The notes under the pieces were generated by a model. That model ran no database searches. It worked only from the letters and a program-made list of their open reading frames with translations, and was not told the origin of the DNA. Made by a program: the position numbers and the translations under genes. This document shows, one piece after another, positions 37,834-47,072 of a stretch of 64,000 bases of DNA (the stretch's first letter is position 1; each line of letters opens with the position of its first letter). The stretch is from Xanthomonas arboricola pv. populi (GTDB lineage: Bacteria > Pseudomonadota > Gammaproteobacteria > Xanthomonadales > Xanthomonadaceae): contig NZ_MDEB01000005.1 of assembly GCF_002939945.1 (NCBI RefSeq), positions 124,001-188,000 on the forward strand. Direction: 5' to 3'.

Positions 37834-39465
37834 ATGACATGCAAGGACTACGCGTTGATGCAAGGCAATCACTCTGGGGCGATGACGCGGCGGCAACTGC
37901 TGGCGCGCATCGGCATGACCGCTGGCGGCGCGATGATGTATCAGGCGATGAGCAGCCTGGGCATGGCGGCCGAATCCGATTTCAAAGGACCGCTGCAGCT
38001 GGATGGCGACCCGAAGGGCGCCTCGGTGCTGATTCTGGGGGCGGGGCTGGCCGGCATGGCGGCGGCCTTCGAACTGCGCAAGGCGGGGTACCGCGTGCAG
38101 TTGCTGGAATACAACGACCGCCCCGGTGGGCGTAACTGGACGCTGCGCGGCGGCGACCGTTACACCGAACTCGGCGGGGCGATGCAGCATTGCCAGTTCG
38201 ACGATGGGCTGTACCTCAATCCCGGACCGTGGCGCATTCCGCATCACCACAAGGCGGTGCTGGGTTACTGCAAACAATTCGGTGTGGCCCTGGAGGCCTT
38301 CAACCAGGTCAACTACAACGCGCTGTTGCATAGCCAGCAAGGCTTTGGCGGCAAACCGCAGCGCTTTCGCGCCATCGATGCCGATTACAAGGGTCACGTG
38401 TCCGAACTGCTGGCCAAGTGCACCCAGCAACAGGCGCTGGACAAGAGCGTGAGCCGCGAAGACCAGGAAGTGCTGCTGGAATCCCTGCGGACCTGGGGCG
38501 CGCTCGACCACAAGTTCGGCTACGTCAAAGGCAAGGACAGCAGCGAGCGGCGCGGTTTTGCGCGGTATCCCGGTGGCGGTCTGTCGGGCAAGCCGGAGTT
38601 TTCCGATCCTTTCAGCGTGCAGGACGTGTTGCGCTCGCGTCTGTGGACCACGCTGGCGGCTGGCAACAACTACGAAATGCAGACCACCATGTTCCAGCCG
38701 GTGGGCGGCATGGACCAGATCGGCAAGGCATTTGCGGCTCGGCTCGGCGATACCATCACCTACAACGCCAAGGTCACCAGGATCGATCAGGACGGCAACG
38801 GCGTGCGCGTCTCCTGGCAGGATGCCGCGCACGGCGGCGAAGAACGTATGGCCAGTGCCGATTGGTGCATCTGCACGATTCCGTTATCGGTGCTCAGCCG
38901 CATTCCGGTGACCGCCAGCGACGCAATGACCACCGCGATCGGCCAGGTGCCGTATGCGGCATCGGTGAAAGTGGGCCTGCAATTCAAGCGCCGCTTCTGG
39001 GAAGAGGACGAGGCCATCTACGGCGGCATCAGCTACACCGATCTGCCGATCAGCCTGATCAGCTATCCCAGCACCAACTATCACAGCCCCGGCAAGGGCG
39101 TACTGCTCGGTGCGTATGTGTGGGGATTGGATGCCTACCAGTTCACCTCGATGCCCCCGGAGCAGCGCGTGCGCAAGGCGGTCGAATACGGCACGCAACT
39201 GCATCCGCAATATCCGCGTGAGTTCGAGAACGGCATTTCGGTCGGCTGGCATCGCGTGCCGTTCACGCATGGCTGTTTCGGCATGTGGAGCGAGCAGGCG
39301 CGTGCCGAACATTACATGCCGCTGTGCCAGATCGACGGGCGCCTGGCGCTGGCCGGTGAACACGTCTCCTATATCCCGGCCTGGCAGGAAGGTGCGATCT
39401 TGTCCGCGCACGATGTCGTCGGCCGTCTGCATCGCAAAGTGCTGGCCGGAGGAGGTCGCGCATGA
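37834..39465 (+). CDS. Tat-exported flavin amine oxidase
   Basis: FAD-dependent monoamine/L-amino-acid-oxidase family enzyme, 543 aa, predicted periplasmic. A twin-arginine signal (MTRRQLLARIGMTAGGAMMY) is near the N-terminus. The FAD Rossmann motif VLILGAGLAGMAAAFELRKAG and RPGGRNWTLRGG follow, and the C-terminal FAD segment is GRLALAGEHVSY with WQEGAILSA. These match the MAO/tryptophan-monooxygenase group, which oxidise amines or amino acids to imines. ATG 37834, 37858 and 37882 are all in frame; none has a good ribosome site, and 37882 would start right at the Tat motif. The gene overlaps the cytochrome gene by ATGA. Substrate unknown. Confidence 0.9.
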   Translation: MTCKDYALMQGNHSGAMTRRQLLARIGMTAGGAMMYQAMSSLGMAAESDFKGPLQLDGDPKGASVLILGAGLAGMAAAFELRKAGYRVQLLEYNDRPGGRNWTLRGGDRYTELGGAMQHCQFDDGLYLNPGPWRIPHHHKAVLGYCKQFGVALEAFNQVNYNALLHSQQGFGGKPQRFRAIDADYKGHVSELLAKCTQQQALDKSVSREDQEVLLESLRTWGALDHKFGYVKGKDSSERRGFARYPGGGLSGKPEFSDPFSVQDVLRSRLWTTLAAGNNYEMQTTMFQPVGGMDQIGKAFAARLGDTITYNAKVTRIDQDGNGVRVSWQDAAHGGEERMASADWCICTIPLSVLSRIPVTASDAMTTAIGQVPYAASVKVGLQFKRRFWEEDEAIYGGISYTDLPISLISYPSTNYHSPGKGVLLGAYVWGLDAYQFTSMPPEQRVRKAVEYGTQLHPQYPREFENGISVGWHRVPFTHGCFGMWSEQARAEHYMPLCQIDGRLALAGEHVSYIPAWQEGAILSAHDVVGRLHRKVLAGGGRA

Positions 39466-39887
39466 GTCTGTTGCCACGATTGGCCGCGGGCACGTTCGTC
39501 GTTGCGATGGCTGCCCTGCTGTTACCACCGGGCGCGTACGACGCGCAGGCGCAGAGTTCCGATGCCACCCAGCTGTTTCCGCAACAGGGCTTTGCCAAGG
39601 CATCCGGCCAGGAGGTCTACCGGGCGATCTGCCAGGGCTGCCACATGCCGGGCGGGCGCGGTGCGCAGGGCGCGGGCGAATACCCCGCGCTTGCCGGCAA
39701 CCCCAAGCTGGCCGCCGGTCCCTACGTCACCATGATGGTGCTCGATGGCCACGCCGGCATGCCCGGCTTCGGCGCGATGCTCAACGACCGCCAGGTGGCC
39801 GAAGTGGTGAGTTATGTGCGCACGCACTTCGGCAACGATCACGCCGAGCGTGTCACCGTCGACGACGTCAAATTGCTGCGCCACTGA
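39462..39887 (+). CDS. Periplasmic c-type cytochrome
   Basis: A 141-aa monoheme cytochrome c with a signal peptide (cleavage after about AYDAQAQ). The heme motif CQGCH is at residues 57-61, and a likely axial Met100 is in GMPGFG. ATG overlaps the oxidase stop (ATGA), so translation is coupled and the cytochrome is probably the electron acceptor of the oxidase. If so the enzyme would act as a dehydrogenase rather than reduce O2 to H2O2. Confidence 0.92.
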   Translation: MSLLPRLAAGTFVVAMAALLLPPGAYDAQAQSSDATQLFPQQGFAKASGQEVYRAICQGCHMPGGRGAQGAGEYPALAGNPKLAAGPYVTMMVLDGHAGMPGFGAMLNDRQVAEVVSYVRTHFGNDHAERVTVDDVKLLRH

Positions 39888-39919
39888 TGCTCCCTTTCCC
39901 TCTCATGCAAGGAGTTGCC

Positions 39920-40423
39920 ATGTCCCGTCCAGTGACAGCCGTCTTCACCGCCGCCCTGTTGTGGTCTGCGGGTCTCACCACCGCGCACGCCGCCGAGGTG
40001 ATCCGCCACAAGACCCCCAACAGCGATTTCCCCATCGCAGCCGCCGTGGAAATTCCTGCCGGCAAGGCCACCGTCTACGTCAGCGGCAAGGTGCCGGCGG
40101 TGGTGGATGCCAGTGCGCCGAAGGACTCGGCTGCCGCCTATGGCGACACCAAGGCGCAGACGGTGAGCGTGTTGAACCAGATCAAGCAGCAACTCGCAGC
40201 GCTTGGCCTGGGAATGGGCGATGTGGTGAAGATGCAGGTGTTTCTGGTCGGCGATCCGGCCATGGGTGGCAAGATGGATTTCAACGGTTTCATGGAAGGT
40301 TACCGCCAGTTCTTCGGCACCAAGGAGCAGCCCAATCTGCCGGCGCGCTCGGCATTCCAGATCGCCGCGCTCGGCAATCCGTTGTATCGGGTGGAAATCG
40401 AAGTGGTCGCCGTTCGTCCTTGA
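39920..40423 (+). CDS. Exported RidA-family protein
   Basis: A 167-aa protein of the RidA/YjgF/UK114 family with an N-terminal signal peptide (LLWSAGLTTAHAAE). RidA proteins hydrolyse reactive imines/enamines to ketoacids and ammonia. Family features include LNQIKQQLAALGLGMGDVVK, the arginine in LPARSAFQIAALG and the C-terminal YRVEIEVVAV. Most RidA proteins are cytosolic, so export is unusual. AAGGAG lies 6 nt before ATG 39920. Its place 32 bp after the cytochrome gene fits removal of the imine made by the oxidase. Confidence 0.9.
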   Translation: MSRPVTAVFTAALLWSAGLTTAHAAEVIRHKTPNSDFPIAAAVEIPAGKATVYVSGKVPAVVDASAPKDSAAAYGDTKAQTVSVLNQIKQQLAALGLGMGDVVKMQVFLVGDPAMGGKMDFNGFMEGYRQFFGTKEQPNLPARSAFQIAALGNPLYRVEIEVVAVRP

Positions 40424-40453
40424 ATCCGTGCTGTCGTCCTGCTGGAGGTTGTC

Positions 40454-41656
40454 ATGAAAACTGCTCTTTCGCGCCGCATGTTTCTCCGCGACTCCGCGCT
40501 GTTTGCCGGCGCTGCCGGTGCGAGTGCGCTGCCGCTGCTGGCCAGCGCCACCGAACGCTCCGCCACCATCGCACCGACACCGGCGAGTGCGCTGTCGCCG
40601 GTGATGATCGGTTCCAACGAGTTTCCTGACGGCCCGTCGGCTGCTGCGGTCAAGGCCATCGCGCAGATCGCACCGCAAGGCGGACGCTACCTGCGCGATG
40701 TGCAGATGGAATTGATGGATACCCTGGCCGCCGAGCTCAAACTGCCGGTCAATCACCTGATGGCCTACGCCGGCTCCACCGAACCGCTGGACTACACGAT
40801 GCTGGCGTTCACCTCGCCCAGCGCCGCGCTCGTCACTGCCGATCCCACCTACGAATCGGGCTGGCGCGCCGCCACCCGCAATGGCGCAAAACTGATCAAG
40901 GTGCCGTTGCGCAAGGACTTCTCGCACGATGTGCAGGCGATGTGCGCCGCCGACGCCAGCCCCGGCGTGATCTACATCTGCAATCCCAACAATCCTACCG
41001 GCTCGGTCACCGCGCGCGAGGATCTGGACTACGCACTGGCGCACAAGCCCAAGGGCAGCGTGCTGGTGGTGGACGAGGCCTATATCCACTTTGCGCAGAG
41101 CACCAGCAGCGTGGTCGACATGGTCGCCGCAGGCGAGGACGTGGTGGTGTTGCGCACCTTCTCCAAACTCTACGGCATGGCCGGCATTCGCCTGGGCTAT
41201 GCAGCCGCGCGCCCGGATCTGCTGGCCAAGCTGATGTTCTACAGCGTCAACAGCCTGCCGGTGACCGCCGCCGCCGCGGGCCTGGCCAGCCTGCGCGATC
41301 CCGCACTGGTGCCGCAGCGGCGCGCACGCACCGCGGCCACCCGCAAGGATGTAATGGCGTTTCTCGCCAAGCAGGGCTACGCCTGCACCGCCTCGGAGAG
41401 CAACTGCTTCATGGTCGACGTGAAGCGCCCGGCCGCCGGCTTCAAGGACGACATGGCCACCCATGGCGTGTTCATCGGACGCAGCTGGCCGGTGTGGCCG
41501 ACCTGGTCGCGGATCACCGTCGGCACCGACGCGGAGATGGCGCGCTTCAAGCAGGCCTTCGTGCAGGTGATCGCCGGCAAGCGCGGCCCGCTGCCGCTGC
41601 CGGACGCCACGGCCGATGTGCATGATCCGATGGACGCTTTTTTCCGTTACGCATGA
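40454..41656 (+). CDS. Tat-exported PLP aminotransferase (HisC-like fold)
   Basis: A 400-aa fold-type I aminotransferase with an N-terminal twin-arginine signal (SRRMFLRDSALFAGAAGAS). The core resembles histidinol-phosphate aminotransferase: ICNPNNPTGSVT, VLVVDEAYIHF, and the PLP lysine in RTFSKLYGMAGIRLGYA. Tat export of a folded, PLP-loaded enzyme would place a transaminase in the periplasm, which is rare. AGGAGG sits at 40443, 6 nt before ATG 40454. It lies 30 bp after ridA in the oxidase operon, and likely handles the amino-acid substrate or product. Its amino donor and acceptor are unknown. Confidence 0.9.
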   Translation: MKTALSRRMFLRDSALFAGAAGASALPLLASATERSATIAPTPASALSPVMIGSNEFPDGPSAAAVKAIAQIAPQGGRYLRDVQMELMDTLAAELKLPVNHLMAYAGSTEPLDYTMLAFTSPSAALVTADPTYESGWRAATRNGAKLIKVPLRKDFSHDVQAMCAADASPGVIYICNPNNPTGSVTAREDLDYALAHKPKGSVLVVDEAYIHFAQSTSSVVDMVAAGEDVVVLRTFSKLYGMAGIRLGYAAARPDLLAKLMFYSVNSLPVTAAAAGLASLRDPALVPQRRARTAATRKDVMAFLAKQGYACTASESNCFMVDVKRPAAGFKDDMATHGVFIGRSWPVWPTWSRITVGTDAEMARFKQAFVQVIAGKRGPLPLPDATADVHDPMDAFFRYA

Positions 41657-41672
41657 GGCGTTACTCTGTCCG

Positions 41673-41698
41673 CCCCGGCGCATGCGAACGCGCCGGGG
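41673..41698 (+). other. Intercistronic hairpin before azurin gene
   Basis: CCCCGGCGC (41673-41681) pairs with GCGCCGGGG (41690-41698). No U-tract follows. It could stabilise an upstream mRNA end or reduce read-through, giving azurin separate expression. Confidence 0.5.
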
Positions 41699-41747
41699 TG
41701 GACAGGCGCGCTGGGCGTCGCGCATCCCTTAACGCAGGAGTGTTCCC

Positions 41748-42197
41748 TTGAACGTGTTTTCAACATTCGCCGTGCTGGGTCTGGTGCTGCTGGCGCCTTC
41801 GGCATGGGCGCGCACCTGCGCCGTCACCATCACCGGCAACGATCAGATGAAGTTCGACCAGAGCGCGATCAAGCTGGCGCCCGATTGCACGCAGGTGTAC
41901 CTGACGCTCAAGCACTCCGGCAAGATGGCCGCCACGGTGATGGGGCACAACTGGGTGCTCACCAAGTCCGCCGACTTCCAGGCAGTGGCCAATGCCGGCG
42001 TACGCTCCACCGTGGCCGACAGTTATCTGCTCAAGGCCGACGCGCGCGTGATCGCGCACACCAAGGTGATCGGCGGCGGCGACAGCACCACGGTGAGCTT
42101 CCCCACCAGCAAGTTGAGCAAGGGCGGCGACTACACCTTCTTCTGCTCGTTCCCCGGCCACTGGGCGATGATGAAGGGCACGCTGAGTTTCGGGTGA
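41748..42197 (+). CDS. Azurin, periplasmic blue-copper protein
   Basis: A 149-aa electron carrier with signal peptide (LLAPSAWA, cleavage near residue 21). All type-1 copper ligands are present: His67 in MGHNW, then Cys133, His138 and Met142 in FFCSFPGHWAMMKG. The azurin disulfide pair corresponds to Cys24 and Cys47. AGGAG precedes ATG 41748. It ends the oxidase cluster and is a plausible carrier from the cytochrome c to a terminal oxidase. Confidence 0.96.
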   Translation: MNVFSTFAVLGLVLLAPSAWARTCAVTITGNDQMKFDQSAIKLAPDCTQVYLTLKHSGKMAATVMGHNWVLTKSADFQAVANAGVRSTVADSYLLKADARVIAHTKVIGGGDSTTVSFPTSKLSKGGDYTFFCSFPGHWAMMKGTLSFG

Positions 42198-42523
42198 GCT
42201 GTCACGTGCCGCAGGTGCGCGTGGCCGGCGGCAAGCGTGCTGTGTGGGGCGCCGGCACGCGGTCATGCCGCGTACTCCAAGGCGATTGTGAGCGGAGCGG
42301 ATGGCAGCGCCAACGACCGTCGTAGACGGTGCGCGGAGAACTGCGCGCGAATGAAGGCGCGCTGTTGCGCCACGCTCCATGTGTTCTCGTGACCGGGTCG
42401 CTTCTGGATGCCGAGATAGACTCCCAACTTGCCGTCGCGTGCAGGTTTCACCATCGCCCCCCGGCGGCCCAGCGTGTTGTATTGCCGCGCATAAGCGCCG
42501 TCGCCGGCGACCGGTACTGGTGA
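42198..42523. other. Convergent intergenic region, azurin and LuxR gene
   Basis: 326 bp. On the minus strand a frame from about 42500 down to a stop at 42263 reads smoothly (for example GKLGVYLGIQKRPGHENTW). It may be a gene remnant, but it has no start signal or recognised family and was not called. No terminator with a U-tract was found. Confidence 0.4.
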
Positions 42524-45292
42524 TCAGCCCGGCGCCGTCTCCGGACTGCCTGGTGGATCCGCTGCGCGCAACAACCCACGTTGCAAGGCCTGCGCCAACG
42601 CGCTTTCGCGGCTGCGTGCATCGAGCTTGCGATAGAGGTTCTTCAAATGGAACTTGACCGTGTTTTCCGACAGGTGCAGACAGCGTGCGATCTGTTTGTT
42701 GGAATACCCACGTGCTAGTTGCGCGAGCACTTCCAGCTCGCGCTCGCTGAAGATGTCGCCGGCCGGGTCCTCGTCGCCGCTGAGGCGTTCGAGCAGGGCC
42801 TGGATGGTGAGTGCGCGGGTGGTGCCGCCGACGGTATGCGGGTCGTGTTGACGCAGCGAGCGCAGCATCGCTTTGGCCGGCAGGCCGAGTTCGACGATCG
42901 CCTGCCAGCTTTGCGTCAGTGCCACATGGTCGAGCGCGCTGTACAGATGCGGCAGCGCCGCGACCAGTTCGCCGCGTTGCTGCAGCACCAGGGCGATGCG
43001 TGCGCGGGTGCGCGCGAGGTGGCACAGGTTGTCGTTGGCCAGGCAGGCCTGTTCGATCTGGCCCAGGATGGTCAGCGCGGCGCTGCTGCGCCCGGCCAGC
43101 CGGTGCCAGCGTGCCAGCGCAAAGCCCATCGCCGCGCGATCGCGCCAGCGGTGGGGCGAGCGCAGCGTATGCGCCAATCCGGATTCGCCGCCGGTACGTG
43201 CGATCAGCACATCGATGGCGGCATTGCCCGGATGTTCCAGCAACAGCATCAAGCGCCAGGCTGCAGCCAGCTCCGACAGGCGCGTCAGCTTGCGCCCATG
43301 CGCGATCTGTTCGATGTGTTCGAGCAGCGCCAATGCACTGCGCCCGCTGTGGTCGCGCACACGCTCCAGTCCCAGCGCGGTGTCGTAGGCGGCGGCCAGC
43401 TCGTCCATGCCGCCGTCGTGCTGTTCCAGCAATTCCAGCGCCGGATGCAGCAGGTCGGCCGCATCGTCGTGGTGGCCGCGTTCGTAATGCAGCTGCGCGA
43501 GCAGGCAGTGGCCGGCGGCCTCCAGGACGCCATCCAGCTGCCGGGTGCGGGCGCACCAGTTCAGGGCCTGCCGGTAACAGGCCTCGGCGTCGCCGAGTTG
43601 TCCGCGATAGAAAAAGCTCTGGCCCAACGTCAACAGCGCCTGGCTTGCGCCCGGTTCGCTGCCACCGCGCTGCATCGCGTCGCGTGCGTTCAGGGCGTAG
43701 CGTTCGGCCAATGCGAAGGCGCCCTGCGCAATGGCGGTGGTGGCGCAGATGCACAGCAGCATGCCACGGCCCAGATGGTCGTCTTCGTCCAGCGCGGACG
43801 CTTGCGCGGCGATCTGGGTCAGACCATGCGGATTGCCGCAGATCTCGTCGAGGCGATCGCGCAACAGCGCCACCACCACCGTGTAGTCGCGCTGCAAGGG
43901 TTCACGCAGCGCGGCCGGGAAGTCGCGGAAGCGTTCCAGCAGCAGGCGCGCATGGCTGAACTCGCCGAGCTTTGCGTGCAGGTGCGCCTGGGTGAGATTC
44001 AGCGCCGGGGTGTCGCGGATGGTGCGGTGTTCGAAATGCCGCAGCAGTGCGCGCACTTCATGCGTGCCGTGGGTCAGCAACAATTGCCAGGTGCCGGCAC
44101 GCGCGATGTAGCTGGCGGCCAGGTCGCCGCACTCGGCGCGCGATGCATGCCGCACCGCTTCGGCCAGATACCGATGATCGCCAAACCAGCGTGCGGCCCG
44201 TTGATGCAGTTGCGTGGCCTGACCAGGATGTTCGCGATCGAGCAGCTGCTGCAGGAAGTCGGCAAACAAGGGGTGATAGCGAAACCACTCGCGCTCGCCA
44301 TCCATGGGCACCAGCAGACCGTGGAAATGTTCCAGCCGCGCCAGCAGCCGGCCGCTGTCGTCGCGCTGGCGCACCGCATCGGCCAGCGCTGCGTTGACGC
44401 GCTCCAGTGGACTGGTGCGCAACAGCAGATCGCGTGTGTCGGCGTCCAGATCGTTGACCACCTGTTCGGCCAGATACGCGGCAATCTGCGCACTGCGGCC
44501 GGAGAAACGCGCGGCCACCTCCTGTTGACGTTGCGCGCCACCCTCCAGCCACAAGCGCGCCAGATGCAGCGCCACCGGCCAGCCTTCGGTGTAGCGCAGT
44601 AATTCGTCCACCACCGGCGCTGGCACCTGGGGGCCCAGCAATGCCTGCGCTTCGGGCTCATCCAGCGCCAGCTGCGCACTGCCGAGACGGCTGAGCTGCG
44701 CCTGCAGGTCCAGCCGCGCCAGCGGCAGCGCCGGTACGCGCCGGGTGGCCAGCAACAGGTGCAGACGTCCGCCGCCGTGTTCGACCAGGCGCAGCACCAG
44801 CTCGTCGACGATGCCGCTGCCGAGCCGGTCGTAATCGTCGAGAATCACGCTGATGCGCCGGGGCGCAGTGCGCAGCGCGCGGATCAGCGCCGTCACCGCG
44901 TCGCGCGGATCCTGGTCGCGGTTGTGCAGCACTGCCGCGCACAGTGCCGGATCTGCACCTGCGTGCTGGATCGCCAACGCCAGATGGCCAAGGAAGCGCG
45001 CGGCATCGGCGTCCTCTTCGTCCAGCGACAGCCAGGCCACGGCGTGGTCGCGCGCGCGCAGCTGCGCATGCCACTGCGCCAGCAGCGTGGTCTTGCCGAA
45101 TCCGGGCGGTGCCAGCAGCAGGGTGAGCGGCCGTGCTTGCGCCTGATCCAGCGCCGCCAGCAAGGCGTCGCGCACCACCGCACCAGTACGCGGCAGCGGC
45201 GGCTCCAGCTTGCTGGCAAGCAGCCAATCGGGAAGAGCGGAATCGCGCGACGGGGAGGGGCGCGGTGTGAGCAACGCAACAGGCTTGAGCAT
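42524..45292 (-). CDS. MalT-like LuxR-family ATP-dependent regulator
   Basis: Large (922 aa) STAND-type transcription factor of the MalT group. The Walker A motif APPGFGKTTLL is near residue 60, Walker B ISVILDDYD follows, then winged-helix and TPR-like helical repeats in the middle. The C-terminal LuxR HTH is FSERELEVLAQLARGYSNKQ to ENTVKFHLKNLYRKL. Such proteins bind an inducer and ATP, oligomerise and activate operons. ATG 45292 (MLKPVALLTPR) is used; the frame extends back to 45340. It converges on the azurin/oxidase operon and could be its activator, but nothing in the sequence proves this. Confidence 0.92.
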   Translation of the reverse strand: MLKPVALLTPRPSPSRDSALPDWLLASKLEPPLPRTGAVVRDALLAALDQAQARPLTLLLAPPGFGKTTLLAQWHAQLRARDHAVAWLSLDEEDADAARFLGHLALAIQHAGADPALCAAVLHNRDQDPRDAVTALIRALRTAPRRISVILDDYDRLGSGIVDELVLRLVEHGGGRLHLLLATRRVPALPLARLDLQAQLSRLGSAQLALDEPEAQALLGPQVPAPVVDELLRYTEGWPVALHLARLWLEGGAQRQQEVAARFSGRSAQIAAYLAEQVVNDLDADTRDLLLRTSPLERVNAALADAVRQRDDSGRLLARLEHFHGLLVPMDGEREWFRYHPLFADFLQQLLDREHPGQATQLHQRAARWFGDHRYLAEAVRHASRAECGDLAASYIARAGTWQLLLTHGTHEVRALLRHFEHRTIRDTPALNLTQAHLHAKLGEFSHARLLLERFRDFPAALREPLQRDYTVVVALLRDRLDEICGNPHGLTQIAAQASALDEDDHLGRGMLLCICATTAIAQGAFALAERYALNARDAMQRGGSEPGASQALLTLGQSFFYRGQLGDAEACYRQALNWCARTRQLDGVLEAAGHCLLAQLHYERGHHDDAADLLHPALELLEQHDGGMDELAAAYDTALGLERVRDHSGRSALALLEHIEQIAHGRKLTRLSELAAAWRLMLLLEHPGNAAIDVLIARTGGESGLAHTLRSPHRWRDRAAMGFALARWHRLAGRSSAALTILGQIEQACLANDNLCHLARTRARIALVLQQRGELVAALPHLYSALDHVALTQSWQAIVELGLPAKAMLRSLRQHDPHTVGGTTRALTIQALLERLSGDEDPAGDIFSERELEVLAQLARGYSNKQIARCLHLSENTVKFHLKNLYRKLDARSRESALAQALQRGLLRAADPPGSPETAPG

Positions 45293-45782
45293 GAGGCGAG
45301 GGCGGCCCTGGCAAGCGTCGGCAGCGCGCCGGCTCGACACGCTGCAGATCGTGATGAAACAGCGGCGATGCAGATGGCGTCACCGTGACCGGCGACAACG
45401 TCATGTCGGCTGCTTCGAGGGTCCCCACCCATGCCCATCCGTGGACACCTTTCAGAAAGGTATGACAGCCACAAGACAAAAGCAAAGCCTGTCGCTACGC
45501 CGCCGCCTGAATGGAGCTTGCAGTGGCGCAGGGTACGCGACACCGCTAAGAACGGCCGGGCCCGTCTGGACGCCATCGAGCCGGCTGCAGCGCCGGCGCC
45601 GCGTCTGTTCAGCGTCGGCGCGGGCCTAAGAGGCTTCTCAGGCCCGCACCGATGCCCGGCGTCTTGCGCGGCCAGCGTCACCAGCGGCCACCGCGACGCA
45701 GGCGGTGACACCTCGCCTTCAACGCACCACAAAGGTCAGCGTCGCCGGGCCCGTCGCCGGCAACGCAACGCCTGGATTCGCC
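45293..45782. other. Intergenic region with no gene seen
   Basis: 490 bp between the MalT-like start and the hemL stop. Both neighbours are on the minus strand, so it should hold the regulator's promoter and the hemL 3' region. A small inverted repeat GGGCCT/AGGCCC lies near 45624-45645. Open frames on both strands lack coding features. Confidence 0.45.
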
Positions 45783-47072
45783 TCAGTGCGCCACTTCTGC
45801 AAACGCCTCGCGCGCGGCGGCCAGCGTGGCCTCGATCACCGCCGCATCGTGCGCGCTGGACATGAAGCCGGCCTCGTACGCCGACGGTGCCAGATACACG
45901 CCCCGCTGCAGCATCGCGTGGAAGAAGCGGTTGAAGGTGGTGATGTCGCAGGCGGTGGCCTGCGCGTAGCTCTCCACGATGTCGTCGGTGAAGAACAAGC
46001 CGAACATGCCGCCGACCTGGTTGGTGGTGACGGCAATACCGGCGGCGCGCGCGGCATCTTCCAGTCCCTCGCACAACACGCTGGTGGCCTCGCTCAGGCG
46101 GGCGTGGAAGCCTGGCTCCTGCACCAGCTCCAGCATCGCCAGGCCCGCCGCCATCGCCACCGGGTTACCCGACAAGGTGCCGGCCTGGTAGATCGGGCCG
46201 GCCGGCGCGATCTGCTCCATCAAGTCGCGCCGGCCGCCGTACGCGCCCACCGGCATGCCGCCGCCGATGATCTTGCCGAAGGTGCTCAGGTCCGGCGTCA
46301 CCCCGTAATGCGCCTGCGCGCCACCCAGTGCGACGCGGAAACCGGTCATCACCTCGTCGAAGATCAGCAGCGCGCCATGCCGCGTGCACAACGTGCGCAG
46401 ATGCTGCAGGTAGCCGGCCTGCGGCGGAATGCAGTTGGCGTTGCCGACCACCGGTTCGATGATCACCGCGGCCACGTCGGCGCCGATCTCGTCGAACATG
46501 GCGGTGGCGCCTTCGAAGTCGTTGAAGCTGAGGGTGGCGGTCAGCTCGCTCAGGCCGGACGGCACGCCCGGCGAGGTCGGCACGCCCAGGGTCAGCATGC
46601 CGCTGCCGGCTTTGACCAGGAACGAGTCGCCATGGCCGTGATAGCAGCCTTCGAACTTGATGATGCGGTTGCGCCCGGTGGCGCCGCGCGCCAGCCGCAC
46701 CGCTGACAGCGTGGCTTCGGTGCCGGAATTGACCATGCGCACCATTTCGCAGGACGGCACCAACCGATGGATCGTCTCGGCCATGGTGACTTCGGCCGCA
46801 CACGGCGCACCGAACGACAGACCATCGCGGATCGCGCGCTCCACCGCTTCGCGTACTGCCGGGTGATTGTGGCCGGCAATCATCGGACCCCATGAGCCCA
46901 CGTAGTCGATGTAGCGGTTGTCGTCCACGTCATACAGATACGGGCCATCGGCGCGCGCCACGAAGAACGGCTCGCCGCCGACCGACTTGAATGCACGCAC
47001 CGGTGAGTTGACGCCGCCGGGCAGCAGCGTCTGCGCCTGGGCGAACAGGGCGTGGGAGCGGGTGTGGTTCAT
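45783..47072 (-). CDS. hemL: Glutamate-1-semialdehyde 2,1-aminomutase
   Basis: PLP enzyme of 429 aa making 5-aminolevulinate for tetrapyrrole synthesis by the C5 route. Motifs: [18 protein letters not shown] at the N-terminus, [47 protein letters not shown], and the PLP lysine in [20 protein letters not shown] 47072 starts [13 protein letters not shown]. It is divergent from the Oar-like receptor. hemW lies at the far right edge, unlinked. Confidence 0.97.
   Translation of the reverse strand: MNHTRSHALFAQAQTLLPGGVNSPVRAFKSVGGEPFFVARADGPYLYDVDDNRYIDYVGSWGPMIAGHNHPAVREAVERAIRDGLSFGAPCAAEVTMAETIHRLVPSCEMVRMVNSGTEATLSAVRLARGATGRNRIIKFEGCYHGHGDSFLVKAGSGMLTLGVPTSPGVPSGLSELTATLSFNDFEGATAMFDEIGADVAAVIIEPVVGNANCIPPQAGYLQHLRTLCTRHGALLIFDEVMTGFRVALGGAQAHYGVTPDLSTFGKIIGGGMPVGAYGGRRDLMEQIAPAGPIYQAGTLSGNPVAMAAGLAMLELVQEPGFHARLSEATSVLCEGLEDAARAAGIAVTTNQVGGMFGLFFTDDIVESYAQATACDITTFNRFFHAMLQRGVYLAPSAYEAGFMSSAHDAAVIEATLAAAREAFAEVAH

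Noticed and set aside
35724-37844. 706-codon minus-strand frame
   Set aside because: Antisense of the TBDR at 35475, with no domain signatures.
39839-41725. 628-codon minus-strand frame
   Set aside because: Antisense across ridA and the aminotransferase, both supported by motifs.
42263-42500. Smooth minus-strand reading frame downstream of the MalT-like gene
   Set aside because: It reads like protein, but has no start signal or recognised domain and is short. It may be a remnant; not enough to call a gene or pseudogene.
42719-44602. 627-codon plus-strand frame
   Set aside because: Antisense of the MalT-like regulator; Gln/Arg-rich shadow sequence.
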